Counted from the stretch's first letter, positions 1-8,737 are shown. The stretch: 64,000 nucleotides of DNA from JBHGXV01 sp041920505 (GCA_041920505.1 JBHGXV010000010.1:11234-75233); one strand, 5' to 3'. Numbers and translations are program-made. The notes: generated by a model from the letters alone, not told the origin.

Positions 1-27
1 GGAAGAAACAGGCTTGTTGTGGTGAGA

Positions 28-1119
28 TTACAGGTTGCCGCGCAGCGCTTGTTCCCGCTCCAGCGCCTCGAACAGCGCCTTGAAGTTGCCGTTGCCGAAG
101 CCGCGCGCCCCTTTGCGCTGGATGATCTCGAAGAACAGCGTGGGCCGGTCCACGACCGGTTTGCTGAACAACTGGAGCAGGTAGCCTTCGTCGTCGCGGT
201 CGACCAGGATGCGCAGGTCGCGCAGTGTCTCGACGTCTTCGTCGATTGCGCCGACGCGCTCCTTCAGGTCTTCGTAGTAGTTGTCCGGCACGTGCAGGAA
301 GTCCATGCCGTTGGCCCGCAGTTGCGATACGGTCTTGACGATGTCGTTGGTCAACAGGGCGATGTGCTGCACGCCGGGCCCTTTGTAAAAGTCGAGGAAT
401 TCCTGGATTTGCGACTTGCGGCGGCCTTCCGCCGGTTCGTTGATCGGGAACTTGATCCGTCCCGTGCCGTTTTGCATCACCTTGGACATGAGGGCCGAAT
501 ATTCGGTGGAGATATCCTCGTCATCGAAGTTTTGCGTCGCGGTGAAGCCCATCACTTTTTCGTAGTACGCCACCCATTCGTCCATCACTTCGACGTTGCC
601 GACGATGTGGTCAATGCCGATCAGCCCGGTCGACTCGGCCCGCACCGGCGGAGTGTAGGGCGTATAGCCGGGGAAGAAGACGCCGTTGTAGTTGCTCCGC
701 TCGATGAACGAATGCACCGTGTCGCCGTAAGTGGCGATCGTCGCTTTTTTGACCGTGCCGTGCTCGTCGGAGAACTCTGTCGGCTCCATCACCGGAATCG
801 CGCCGCGCGCCACCGCTTCGCGATACGCCTGTTCGCAGTTCTCGACGCGCAGGGCGATGTCTTTTACCCCTTCGCCGTGCTCCTGGACAAACCGGGCGAT
901 CGGATGCTTTGGGGTGAGCGCGCCGCTGAGGACGAAACGCACATGATTTTGTTTCAGGACATAGGAGACTTTTTCGCGCGACCCCGTTTCCAAACCGGCG
1001 TAGGCGTACGCTTCAAAGCCGAGTGTTTTCGTAAAGTAGTGCATGGCCTGTTTGGCGTTGCCTACGTAGAACTCTACGTAATCCCAGTCTTGAATCGGAA
1101 AGAAATCCGTCTTCGACAT
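28..1119 (-). CDS. hpd: 4-hydroxyphenylpyruvate dioxygenase
   Basis: Converts 4-hydroxyphenylpyruvate to homogentisate, the second step of tyrosine catabolism, using non-haem Fe(II). The 363-residue product has the usual family length and two vicinal-oxygen-chelate halves. The expected iron ligands are visible as H171 (IDHIVGNV), H252 (VQHIALL) and E331 (LFFEIIQRKG), followed by the conserved GFGNGNF C-terminal segment. I chose the ATG at 1119 because GGGAGG lies about 8 nt upstream; an in-frame codon 36 nt further out has no Shine-Dalgarno sequence. It appears to be a single-gene unit; no homogentisate dioxygenase lies in the window. A good CcpA-type cre site is 60 nt upstream, so catabolite repression is likely. 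Identification is firm. Confidence 0.96.
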   Translation of the reverse strand: MSKTDFFPIQDWDYVEFYVGNAKQAMHYFTKTLGFEAYAYAGLETGSREKVSYVLKQNHVRFVLSGALTPKHPIARFVQEHGEGVKDIALRVENCEQAYREAVARGAIPVMEPTEFSDEHGTVKKATIATYGDTVHSFIERSNYNGVFFPGYTPYTPPVRAESTGLIGIDHIVGNVEVMDEWVAYYEKVMGFTATQNFDDEDISTEYSALMSKVMQNGTGRIKFPINEPAEGRRKSQIQEFLDFYKGPGVQHIALLTNDIVKTVSQLRANGMDFLHVPDNYYEDLKERVGAIDEDVETLRDLRILVDRDDEGYLLQLFSKPVVDRPTLFFEIIQRKGARGFGNGNFKALFEALEREQALRGNL

Positions 1120-1178
1120 GCTTTCGCCCTCCCAAAATTGAAAAAAGTGTGACATTTCCCACTGTTTTCAGCTTAACT

Positions 1179-1192
1179 TGAAAGCGCTTTCC
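1179..1192. promoter_or_regulatory. CcpA cre-like site upstream of hpd
   Basis: TGAAAGCGCTTTCC matches the cre consensus TGWAANCGNTNWCA at all but one conserved position and is centred about 66 nt upstream of the hpd start codon. The position overlaps or flanks where the promoter must lie, which favours repression by CcpA. The match is seen; the regulation is inferred. Confidence 0.6.
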
Positions 1193-1678
1193 TCGCAAGA
1201 ACACCAAGTGCCGCTGAAACGCTTTGTGACGGAGAAGCGATAACGTGGCGATGATTTCAGAATCATCCCAACGTGTAGACATAATACGTATGGCTTGGGT
1301 GATAGTTCCTGTTCGTTCTTTTGAAAAGCACCTCGCTGTTGCAGAGCCACTGGGAGAGATAGCGAATTCTCGATCACTCTTGTCCATCGCCTTTTATTCG
1401 TGTAAGCTGATGACAGTCCCACTTCTAAGCATAGTTATCCTCTGTTATACCTCGAGATTTGGAGGTTTTCTATTCGACAAGAGTGGGGCATTTTTATTCC
1501 GGTGATCCTGGGTCAATTACAGTCCGGCGGTGACATGAGAAGATTCAGCCGCTTCTTAAACGTAATGTATTCGTCAAACTCAATATGAAGATTGAAGAAT
1601 CTGTTGAATATACAAGTGCAATCAACTATCACATGAAACAAACATTAAGAAGAGCAAATTCATGATGCATGATCCAAA
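1193..1678. other. Intergenic stretch without a recognisable gene
   Basis: About 490 bp between hpd and the AT-rich islet. Short open frames occur on both strands (for example 1168-1422 minus, 1245-1505 plus), but none has a convincing ribosome binding site, a recognisable motif or codon use like the neighbours. Base composition drops from about 60% G+C to AT-rich across this stretch, so it is probably the left boundary of the acquired islet. Confidence 0.5.
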
Positions 1679-2719
1679 GTGAGGGGGGTATTTCTGAAGA
1701 TATTCAAAGCTATTTTATGGGCCGCATTATTGGTTTTTATCCTGGACATTGTATTTGATGAAGCAACGGAGCCGTATAAGCAAGCCATTGCCCCATTTAT
1801 TAGTACTATTCAAAATACAAGTTTGCCTTATGAATTCTGGTTCGGATCACTTATTATTGTTACACTGATAATCATACAGTTTATTACCGAAATTCGCGAA
1901 AGGAACGCCGAAATTAAAGAATTGTCTGATCAGTTAGATGAAGCAAATAAGTCGATTGAGATGCTTTCTGCAAAATATGATGAAGTAAAAAACAAGTTGT
2001 ACGAGACAATTAGCCGATCAACCACACCGGGTGTTGAAAAAGACCCATACCGCCATCACAATAAAATATTTGCCGATGCACATGCAGAGATTGTCGGAAT
2101 CCAACTTTATGAAATCGTTACTTCATTGAATAATCAAGATATGTCCTATTCATATAATGTGCTGGAGAACAATAGTTACAGAAAGTTGTATTCTCCATTA
2201 ACCTCTCCTTCTGACACCGTTCAAATTCCAGAACGTCTTATTCGCACATTAAAGGATTGCATGGTTTCAGGTAGACTAGGGGAATATATCAGACAGCAAG
2301 TTGACACGGTAAATCGTCTATGCAAAAACAAATCCGCTTATAACGAAAATTTGATTTTAGCAAATTTAATGACGCTACGAGTTGCAATAACAATTCATAG
2401 TCAAAACGCTGGTTATTCACCCCAAGATTTGGAGCCTGCTTTTGAGTTCCAAGAAATCGTCACAGAAATTAGTAGCAAGAGACGGACAGGCGTTATCGAA
2501 GCTGTTATATTGAATGAGGTATTAGGAAATATTACCTCATATTTCTTTAATAAAAAAGATGGGGCACCCCCGAAACAAGGACGATGGTATTCAGCCATTA
2601 GGAAGACCAAATCTAATCGTTTGTTTCTGATTACTTTTGACAGTCATACTACATATGAAAAAGTACAGAAGTTGACTGATGATTATATGTCATCCTTGCT
2701 GGATAACCATTTATTGTAG
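1679..2719 (+). CDS. AT-rich membrane-anchored coiled-coil protein, function unknown
   Basis: I do not recognise this family. The protein has two N-terminal hydrophobic segments (about residues 6-24 and 52-71), a heptad-rich coiled coil (about 72-115, many E/K/L), then a soluble domain of about 230 residues without a catalytic motif that I know. The layout suggests an inner-membrane protein with a cytoplasmic C-terminus. Its A+T content is far higher than that of the flanking genes, which suggests transfer. The start is uncertain: the GTG at 1679 overlaps the purine-rich AGGGGGG that would serve as its own ribosome site, while an in-frame CTG at 1694 is correctly spaced from it. A short basic peptide gene and a terminator follow, so the two may form one unit. 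Confidence 0.75.
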   Translation: MRGVFLKIFKAILWAALLVFILDIVFDEATEPYKQAIAPFISTIQNTSLPYEFWFGSLIIVTLIIIQFITEIRERNAEIKELSDQLDEANKSIEMLSAKYDEVKNKLYETISRSTTPGVEKDPYRHHNKIFADAHAEIVGIQLYEIVTSLNNQDMSYSYNVLENNSYRKLYSPLTSPSDTVQIPERLIRTLKDCMVSGRLGEYIRQQVDTVNRLCKNKSAYNENLILANLMTLRVAITIHSQNAGYSPQDLEPAFEFQEIVTEISSKRRTGVIEAVILNEVLGNITSYFFNKKDGAPPKQGRWYSAIRKTKSNRLFLITFDSHTTYEKVQKLTDDYMSSLLDNHLL

Positions 2720-2755
2720 TAAAATACAAGTAACCAGTAGGGGAAGGTGATGGTA

Positions 2756-2914
2756 ATGTTTAAATACTTTTCACCCCGAATAAATTTGACACGTAAGAAA
2801 AACCCAAAGCGACAGATCGAAGAATTAATAAAAAGCGGTGTTTTGAAGAAAAATCCTCGTCAGAATTCTGAATTTGTAACTGGTTTTTCTATCAGGAAAA
2901 TTAGTGTTCGTTAA
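2756..2914 (+). CDS. Small basic protein (52 aa), unknown
   Basis: A 52-residue ORF, too short for most gene callers, beginning at an ATG with GGGGAAGG 8-9 nt upstream and ending just before a clear terminator. The product is strongly basic, rich in K and R, with no membrane segment; the middle (about residues 15-33) could form a helix. It lies 36 nt after the coiled-coil membrane gene and shares its AT-rich composition, so co-transcription is likely. Function unknown. The ribosome site, length and terminator support it being real, but there is no homology that I recognise. Confidence 0.5.
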   Translation: MFKYFSPRINLTRKKNPKRQIEELIKSGVLKKNPRQNSEFVTGFSIRKISVR

Positions 2915-2920
2915 GTAACA

Positions 2921-2948
2921 AACAGCCCATAAACAGGGCTGTTTTTAT
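2921..2948 (+). terminator. Rho-independent terminator
   Basis: AACAGCCC / GGGCTGTT, 8-bp stem with a 7-nt loop, then a T-rich tail. It closes the AT-rich two-gene unit. Confidence 0.85.
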
Positions 2949-3125
2949 TGTATTGCGTCTTAAAACGCTTTCGGAAATGCTCTTTTATTCGTCATAACTT
3001 TCATTCTACATTCGCTTTCTGCTGATAGGCAAACCTTGTGTGAGGGTGATCCATTAAAAGCAAGGACGGATCAAAGACGTTTGTTTTCGCCTGCGAAACC
3101 CATTGACGCTGAAGCATAAAAGCGC

Positions 3126-3157
3126 GAAGCCCCCGGACTTTGCTGTCCACGGGGGCT
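3126..3157 (-). terminator. Terminator downstream of glcDF
   Basis: AAGCCCCCG / CGGGGGCTT, 9-bp G+C-rich stem; read on the minus strand it is followed by a short T-rich run. It lies about 65 nt beyond the glcF stop. The 2949-3223 interval holds nothing else that I can support. Confidence 0.7.
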
Positions 3158-3223
3158 TGATACTGATAAGGTTGAAGAATGTTCAAGTGTTTCGGGTCTT
3201 TTGCCGTCCCGGTCACGCTTGGA

Positions 3224-4510
3224 CTACAGCGCCCGCTCCAATAGGTCCATGATGTGCACCGCTTCCATCTGTCCCTCAAGACCGACGCGCTGGATGCCTT
3301 TTCTCATCTGCAACAGGCAGCCCGGATTGGCGGTGACGACGATGTGCGCCTGGGTCGACTTCACGTGGCTCATCTTGTCGTCGAGCACGCGCATCGACAT
3401 GTCAAAGTTGGTGATGTTGTAAATCCCGGCTGAGCCGCAGCAACTGTCGGCATTGGGCAACTCGACGTATTCGACGCCGGGGATGCTCTTGATCAACTGG
3501 CGCGGCTGGTTGCGAATGCCTTGTCCGTGCGCCAGGTGGCAGGAATCCTGGTAGGTGACCCGCGCGTGGATCGGCTTGGTGAAGGTAAGCGGCGGCAGTT
3601 CGGCCAAAAGTTCGTTGGCGTCGCGCATCTTGGCGACGAACGCCTTGGCCCGCTCCTCCCAGACAGGGTCGCCGTGGAACCAGTGATGGTACTCTTTCAG
3701 CGCGGCACCGCAACCGCCCGCGTTGTTCACGATGATGTCGACATGGGCCCGCTCGAACGCCTCGATGTTGCGTTTAGCCAGTTCGATAGCGCCGTCCTTC
3801 GCCCCGGAGTGGGCATGCAGCGCGCCGCAACAGGCCTGGTCCTCGACGAACACGACGTCGCAGCCCGCTTTGGTCAACAGGCGGGCAGTCGCCTGGTTGG
3901 TCTCGTAAAACATCATGTCCATGATGCAGCCGGTGAAGAACCCGACGCGCAGCTTGCGCTCTTTCTCCGCCTTCATCACCGGTTGCCGCTCTTTGCGCCG
4001 AAACGGCGAGGCGAACGGGCCGACGGCTGCCTGCATCTCGGCCATCTCGCGCGGCAGGATGTTGATGAGGCCGGTCCTGGCGGCCAGCTTTTGCAGGCCG
4101 AGCGCCTGGGCGAACCAGATCAGCGTGCCCAGCGCCTTCAACCGTTTCGGGTGCGGGAACAGATGGTCAAACACGAGGCGGCGGACAAACGGCGGCTTTT
4201 GCCGGGCGAGTTTGTGCTCGGCCACCACTTCGCGCGCCGTCTCGATCAGCCCGCCGTATTTCACGCCGGCCGGGCAGGCGCTCTCGCAGGCGCGACAGCC
4301 CAGGCAGGCGTACATGTTTTTCTCGAATTCGGCGTCAATGTCAAGCTGGCTAAGCGCCACGCCTTTCATCAGGGCGATCCGGCCGCGCGGGCTGTGCGAC
4401 TCCAGCCCGGTCTCACGGTACGTCGGACACGTCGGCAGACAGAAGCCGCAGTGCATGCAGTTCATGATCTCGTCCATATTGAACTTCTTCAACACTCCGT
4501 TGCCGCTCAT
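3224..4510 (-). CDS. glcF: Glycolate/lactate oxidase iron-sulfur subunit GlcF
   Basis: Electron-transfer subunit that passes electrons from the flavoprotein GlcD to the membrane quinone pool. The 428-residue protein carries two 4Fe-4S motifs near the N-terminus (C18, C21, C24, C28 and C69, C72, C75, C79) and two C-terminal CCG domains with CC-G motifs (DQACCGALH and DSCCGSAG). Its start overlaps the glcD stop by 4 nt (ATGA), so the pair is translationally coupled. Next to lldP and a FadR-type regulator the substrate may be glycolate, D-lactate or L-lactate; sequence alone does not decide. Confidence 0.93.
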   Translation of the reverse strand: MSGNGVLKKFNMDEIMNCMHCGFCLPTCPTYRETGLESHSPRGRIALMKGVALSQLDIDAEFEKNMYACLGCRACESACPAGVKYGGLIETAREVVAEHKLARQKPPFVRRLVFDHLFPHPKRLKALGTLIWFAQALGLQKLAARTGLINILPREMAEMQAAVGPFASPFRRKERQPVMKAEKERKLRVGFFTGCIMDMMFYETNQATARLLTKAGCDVVFVEDQACCGALHAHSGAKDGAIELAKRNIEAFERAHVDIIVNNAGGCGAALKEYHHWFHGDPVWEERAKAFVAKMRDANELLAELPPLTFTKPIHARVTYQDSCHLAHGQGIRNQPRQLIKSIPGVEYVELPNADSCCGSAGIYNITNFDMSMRVLDDKMSHVKSTQAHIVVTANPGCLLQMRKGIQRVGLEGQMEAVHIMDLLERAL

Positions 4511-5919
4511 TTTCTCACCACCAGTCGGCGCCGTTCGCTGTTGGCGAACATCTTGCCGGGATTCATGATGTTGTTCGGGTCGAAGGCCGCTTTCAGCCGT
4601 TTCATCAGCTCCATCCCGCCCGCTCCTACTCTCAGCTCCAGGTAGTTCATCTTCGCCAAGCCGACGCCGTGCTCGCCGGTAATCGTGCCGCCAAGGCGAA
4701 TCGCCGCCTGGAAGATCTCTTCAAACGCCTGTTCGACGCGGTGGATTTCCTCTTTGTCCCGTTCGTCGGTCATACAGGTCGGATGCAGGTTGCCGTCTCC
4801 GGCGTGGCCAAACGTACAAATCTGCACCTGGTACTTTTGGGCGACGCGCTCGATCTCTTCCACCATGTCGGCCAGTCGGGAACGGGGCACGGTCGCGTCT
4901 TCGAGGATGGTCGTCGGCCGCAGGCGGGAGAGAGCCGACAAGGCCGCGCGCCGGGCAGCCAACAGCTTCGCCCCTTCCGCTTCCGTTTGCGCCACCTGCA
5001 CGATCGCCGCTCCTTCCGCCTTGGCAATCTCGGCGATTTTGTTGATGTCGGAGACGACCTGTTCCTCCACCCCGTCCTGCTCGATCAAGAGCATCGACTT
5101 CATCTCCAGCGGCAGGCCCAGGTTGGCGAAGTCATCCACCACTTTCATCGTCGACTGGTCCATGAACTCCATCGTCGCGGGGATGATCTTGGAGGCGATC
5201 ACCCGCTCCACCGTGCGCGCCGCGTCCACGAGATTGGTGTAGTACGCCACGAGGGTACGCTTGGTTTCCGGCAACGGCAACAGCTTCACCGTGATCTCGG
5301 TGATCACCGCCAAGGTGCCCTCCGAGCCGACGAGAAGGCGGGTCATGTCGTAACCGGCCACGTCCTTGACGTTTTTGCCGCCGCAGCGCAGCACTTCGCC
5401 GTTGGGCAGCACGTACTCCAGTCCCATGATGTAGTCTTTGGTCACCCCGTACTTCAGCCCGCGCATGCCCCCCGCGCACTGGGCCATGTTGCCGCCGACC
5501 GTGGAGATGCGCATGCTCCCCGGATCGGGCGGATAAAACAGGCCGACCGCTTCCACCGCTTTGTGCAGATCGCTGGTCACCACGCCAGGGCCGATCGTCG
5601 CCGTCAGGTTTTGCTGGTCGATCTCGTAAATCTGATGAAACCGGTTCATGTTGAGCACGATGCCGCCGTGGATCGGAATCGTTCCTCCGGCCAGATTGGT
5701 GCCGGAACCGCGCGGCACGATCGGGATGCGGTGTTCGTTGGCAATTTTCAGAATAGCGGAAACCTCGGCGGTGCTGCCGGGGATGATCACCGCGTCCGGC
5801 TGCGCCTGATAGATCGGCGTCGCATCGTATGAATACGCATACAATTCGTTCGGCGAATCAAGATACCACTTTTCTCCCACGATGGAAACAAGCTGCTGTT
5901 TGACGTCCTGAGGAATCAT
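4507..5919 (-). CDS. glcD: FAD-linked oxidase subunit GlcD
   Basis: Flavoprotein subunit that oxidises a 2-hydroxy acid (glycolate or lactate) to the 2-oxo acid. The 470-residue product has the FAD-binding type-4 (PCMH) fold: PRGSGTNLAGGT and the PPDPGS segment in the N-terminal half, and a C-terminal FAD-oxidase domain ending with the typical GHAGDGNLHP, GEHGVG and FDPNNIMNPGKMF motifs. The ATG at 5919 is preceded by GGGAGG; the 24 extra in-frame codons upstream lack a ribosome site. It is the first gene of a glcD-glcF unit, transcribed away from the FadR-type regulator through a shared region containing a perfect palindrome. Confidence 0.94.
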   Translation of the reverse strand: MIPQDVKQQLVSIVGEKWYLDSPNELYAYSYDATPIYQAQPDAVIIPGSTAEVSAILKIANEHRIPIVPRGSGTNLAGGTIPIHGGIVLNMNRFHQIYEIDQQNLTATIGPGVVTSDLHKAVEAVGLFYPPDPGSMRISTVGGNMAQCAGGMRGLKYGVTKDYIMGLEYVLPNGEVLRCGGKNVKDVAGYDMTRLLVGSEGTLAVITEITVKLLPLPETKRTLVAYYTNLVDAARTVERVIASKIIPATMEFMDQSTMKVVDDFANLGLPLEMKSMLLIEQDGVEEQVVSDINKIAEIAKAEGAAIVQVAQTEAEGAKLLAARRAALSALSRLRPTTILEDATVPRSRLADMVEEIERVAQKYQVQICTFGHAGDGNLHPTCMTDERDKEEIHRVEQAFEEIFQAAIRLGGTITGEHGVGLAKMNYLELRVGAGGMELMKRLKAAFDPNNIMNPGKMFANSERRRLVVRK

Positions 5920-5975
5920 GCCGGTCCTCCCTCTCTGTTTTATAGTTGGCAGGTCATCAGACGAATTTTTAATTA

Positions 5976-5988
5976 GACTATCATAGTC
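5976..5988. promoter_or_regulatory. Palindromic operator candidate between glcD and its regulator
   Basis: GACTAT-C-ATAGTC is a perfect inverted repeat in the 116-bp divergent intergenic region, about 57 nt from the glcD start and 48 nt from the regulator start. FadR-type GntR proteins bind short palindromes of this size. On the glcD strand a possible -10 (TATGAT) falls inside the repeat. The palindrome is seen; its role is inferred. Confidence 0.5.
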
Positions 5989-6035
5989 CAAGGAAATTGT
6001 GTAGAGTAAGAATATAAATTTCTTGGAGGGTCATG

Positions 6036-6719
6036 ATGAGCTTACATAAAAAAAACTCGGAAATCGTGGCGGAAGAGCTGCACCGCCTGATCCGTTCCGG
6101 GGTGCTGAAAGCCGGAGAAAAACTGGACACGATCGAGACCCTGGCCAAACAGTACCACGTCAGCCGCTCCACCATCCGGGAAGCCCTGAGCCAGTTGAAG
6201 GCGCTCGGCCTGGTGGAGTCGGTGCAGGGCGGCGGAACGTATGTGAAGATGAGTCCGCTCCAGATGCCGGAGACGCTCACCCAGTTGCAAAACTCCAGCG
6301 CCGAACTGATGCAAATCCTGCAGGTGCGCAAAATCCTTGAGGTCGGCTGCATCGAGTTGGCCGCCCAGTACCGCACGGACAGCAACATTGAGGAACTGGA
6401 GAAGATCATCAACCAGATGCGCGACGCGGTCGGCAACGAAGAGATCAGCCAGGTGTACGACGCCAATTTTCATCTGGCGATCGCCAAATGCACGCAAAAC
6501 CCGTTGTTGCAAACCTTGATGGAAACCCTCTCCCCGGCGATGATGCGGACGATCCGCGACAGCCGCAAACTGTGGCTGTACAGCGAAAAGGAGTCGGCCG
6601 CCCGCCTGTTTGAGGAACACAAGCAAATGCTCGAAGCGATCAAAGCCAAAGACAGCAAAACCGCGGTCAAGGTGATGACCAAGCACCTGTTCACCGTCGA
6701 ATCCGTGCTCGCTTTGTAG
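6036..6719 (+). CDS. FadR/LldR-type GntR transcriptional regulator
   Basis: A 227-residue regulator with an N-terminal winged helix (about 5-72; VSRSTIREALSQLKALGLV is the recognition region) and a C-terminal FCD domain. Likely metal/ligand residues are the D-x3-H in DANFHLAI and the later His in EEHKQM and TKHLF. Members of this group sense hydroxy acids. It is divergent from glcDF and directly upstream of lldP, so it most likely controls both in response to lactate or glycolate. Two ATG codons are adjacent (6033, 6036); the second is better spaced from GGAGGG. Confidence 0.88.
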   Translation: MSLHKKNSEIVAEELHRLIRSGVLKAGEKLDTIETLAKQYHVSRSTIREALSQLKALGLVESVQGGGTYVKMSPLQMPETLTQLQNSSAELMQILQVRKILEVGCIELAAQYRTDSNIEELEKIINQMRDAVGNEEISQVYDANFHLAIAKCTQNPLLQTLMETLSPAMMRTIRDSRKLWLYSEKESAARLFEEHKQMLEAIKAKDSKTAVKVMTKHLFTVESVLAL

Positions 6720-6733
6720 CGCCCGGCGATGCA

Positions 6734-6778
6734 AGCCTTTTTCTCTCGGGCCCCGCGATTCCTTGAGGGAAAAAGGCT
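6734..6778 (+). terminator. Terminator after the FadR-type regulator
   Basis: AGCCTTTTTCTCTC / GAGGGAAAAAGGCT, a 14-bp stem with one G-U pair, followed by GTTTTCTT. It separates the regulator from lldP. Confidence 0.7.
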
Positions 6779-6825
6779 GTTTTCTTCCAAGCGGATTGAT
6801 AAGCACAAAAATTCAAAAAACAATC

Positions 6826-6854
6826 TTGATTATTTTGGCAATCCCTCCTATAAT
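6826..6854 (+). promoter_or_regulatory. Sigma-A promoter of lldP
   Basis: TTGATT, a 17-bp spacer and a consensus TATAAT. The start point would be near 6861, leaving a leader of about 145 nt that contains a cre-like site. Confidence 0.75.
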
Positions 6855-6927
6855 CGAGTTACTCGCACAAATTTATCTGATGACCTTACAAGATGATGAA
6901 TTTCACAAAAGGGGGACTGCTCGTTGT

Positions 6928-6941
6928 TGTAACCGCTTCCA
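6928..6941. promoter_or_regulatory. cre-like site in the lldP leader
   Basis: TGTAACCGCTTCCA fits TGWAANCGNTNWCA with one mismatch. It lies about 70 nt downstream of the predicted start point, a position at which CcpA would act as a transcriptional roadblock. Confidence 0.55.
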
Positions 6942-7005
6942 CTTGCACCCGCCATTATTCCCCAATTTCCTGCTAAAATTATTCAATGCAAAAGAGGTGT
7001 ATGGC

Positions 7006-8691
7006 ATGACATGGACTCAGGTGTTTACTCCGGTCGGAGGCAGCCTCGGCTTGTCCGGGCTCGTGGCGGTGCTGCCGATCCTCTACTTCTTCTGGGCGCT
7101 CGCCATCAAACGCATGAAAGGCCACTGGGCGGGCACCACCACCTTGCTTTTGGCGATTCTCGTCGCCGTGCTGGCCTACGGCATGCCGGTGCAGATGGCC
7201 GTCATGTCCTCGATCCAGGGCGGCGTCTACGGCATCCTGCCGATCGGCTGGATCATCATTGCTTCCGTCTTCCTCTACAAGCTGACGGTCAAAACCGGAC
7301 AGTTTGACATTATTCGTTCCTCTATCGTGACGATCACGGAAGACCGCCGGTTGCAGGCGCTGTTGATCGCCTTTTCGTTCGGCGCGTTTCTGGAAGGGGC
7401 GGCCGGATTCGGGGCGCCGGTGGCGATTTCCGCCGCCTTGCTCGTCGGATTGGGCTTCAACCCGCTGTACGCCGCCGGACTTTGTCTGATCGCCAACACC
7501 GCTCCCGTGGCGTTCGGCGCGATCGGGATTCCGATCATCGCCGTCTCCGGACCGACCGGCATCCCGGCGATGGACATCTCCAAAATGGTCGGCCGCCAAC
7601 TGCCGTTCTTGTCCGTGTTTGTCCCATTCTATCTGGTCTTGATCATGGCCGGATTCAAGAAAACGATGGAGGTGTTCCCGGCCATCCTGGTGTCCGGCGT
7701 CTCCTTTGCGCTGACCCAGTACCTCACCTCCAACTTCATGGGGCCGGAGCTGCCGGACATCCTGTCTTCCATCGTTTCGTTGGTCGCCCTGTCACTGTTT
7801 TTGAAAGTATGGAAGCCGAAAAACGTGTTCCGCTTCGAGTCGGAGTTGGGCACGACAGAAGCGGCAGCAACCGCGGCAACCGCCCACAGCGGCTACTCCA
7901 CGGGACAAGTTTTCCGCGCCTGGTCGCCGTTTATCGTGCTTACCGCCTTTATCTCGCTGTGGGGCATTCCCGGCATAAAGCTGGCGCTCACCGGCAAATA
8001 CGCGGGAGACAATGTGCTGCTGCAAGTGCTTAACCCGATCGGCAAGGCGCTCACCTTCGGACCGGCCGTGCCCGGACTGCACAACCTGATCATCGACGCC
8101 AACGGCAAACCAATCGCCGCGACGTTCAAGCTGGAGATTTTGGCCGCTGCGGGGACGGCGATTCTGTTCGCCGCCATCATCTCCAAGTGGATCGTGCGCA
8201 TTTCCTGGAAAGACTGGTTTGCCACGTTCGGGGAAACGCTCCACGAACTGAAATTTCCGATCCTCACCATCGCCACCGTCGTCGGTTTTGCCTATGTGGC
8301 CAACGCTTCCGGCATGAGCACGACGCTCGGCAAAACGCTGGCCTCGACCGGCACGCTGTTCCCGTTCTTCGCACCGTTCCTCGGCTGGCTGGGGGTATTC
8401 ATCACCGGTTCCGACACTTCCTCCAACCTGCTGTTCGGCAACCTGCAAAAAGTGACGGCCACCCAGCTTGGCATCGATCCCGTTCTGGCGGTCGCAGCCA
8501 ACACCAGCGGCGGTGTCACGGGCAAAATGATCTCGCCGCAGTCGATCGCGGTCGCCTGCGCGGCGGTCGGGTTGGCCGGCAAAGAAGCCGATCTGTTCCG
8601 CTTCACGGTCAAACACAGTCTGCTTCTGGTGACCATTATCGGCATCATCACCTTCCTGCAAGCCCATCTCTTGTCGTGGATGATTCCCTGA
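7006..8691 (+). CDS. lldP: L-lactate (glycolate) permease LldP
   Basis: Proton-coupled 2-hydroxy-acid importer of the inner membrane. The 561-residue product matches the family length and shows many hydrophobic segments plus hallmark stretches such as AFSFGAFLEGAAGFGAPVAI, TGSDTSSNLLFG and the SGGVTGKMISPQSIAVA region near the end. I took the ATG at 7006, preceded by AAAGAGGTG; the frame stays open 81 codons further upstream, but that part overlaps the promoter and terminator. It follows its FadR-type regulator and faces away from glcDF, forming an uptake-and-oxidation module. Confidence 0.94.
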   Translation: MTWTQVFTPVGGSLGLSGLVAVLPILYFFWALAIKRMKGHWAGTTTLLLAILVAVLAYGMPVQMAVMSSIQGGVYGILPIGWIIIASVFLYKLTVKTGQFDIIRSSIVTITEDRRLQALLIAFSFGAFLEGAAGFGAPVAISAALLVGLGFNPLYAAGLCLIANTAPVAFGAIGIPIIAVSGPTGIPAMDISKMVGRQLPFLSVFVPFYLVLIMAGFKKTMEVFPAILVSGVSFALTQYLTSNFMGPELPDILSSIVSLVALSLFLKVWKPKNVFRFESELGTTEAAATAATAHSGYSTGQVFRAWSPFIVLTAFISLWGIPGIKLALTGKYAGDNVLLQVLNPIGKALTFGPAVPGLHNLIIDANGKPIAATFKLEILAAAGTAILFAAIISKWIVRISWKDWFATFGETLHELKFPILTIATVVGFAYVANASGMSTTLGKTLASTGTLFPFFAPFLGWLGVFITGSDTSSNLLFGNLQKVTATQLGIDPVLAVAANTSGGVTGKMISPQSIAVACAAVGLAGKEADLFRFTVKHSLLLVTIIGIITFLQAHLLSWMIP

Positions 8692-8714
8692 CGACACGCG
8701 ATCTATCTAAGATG

Positions 8715-8737
8715 CGGGCGGTCCAAGCGGCCGCCCG
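8715..8737 (+). terminator. Weak terminator after lldP
   Basis: CGGGCGG / CCGCCCG, 7-bp stem with a 9-nt loop, then TAAACATTTCCTTTTC. The T-tract is interrupted, so efficiency is uncertain. Confidence 0.5.

Noticed and set aside
1013..1505. Several 84-124-codon frames in the hpd upstream region
   Set aside because: They overlap each other on both strands, lack ribosome sites and show no motif.
3001..3279. Minus-strand 92-codon frame
   Set aside because: It contains the glcDF terminator hairpin and overlaps the glcF 3' end; no ribosome site or homology.
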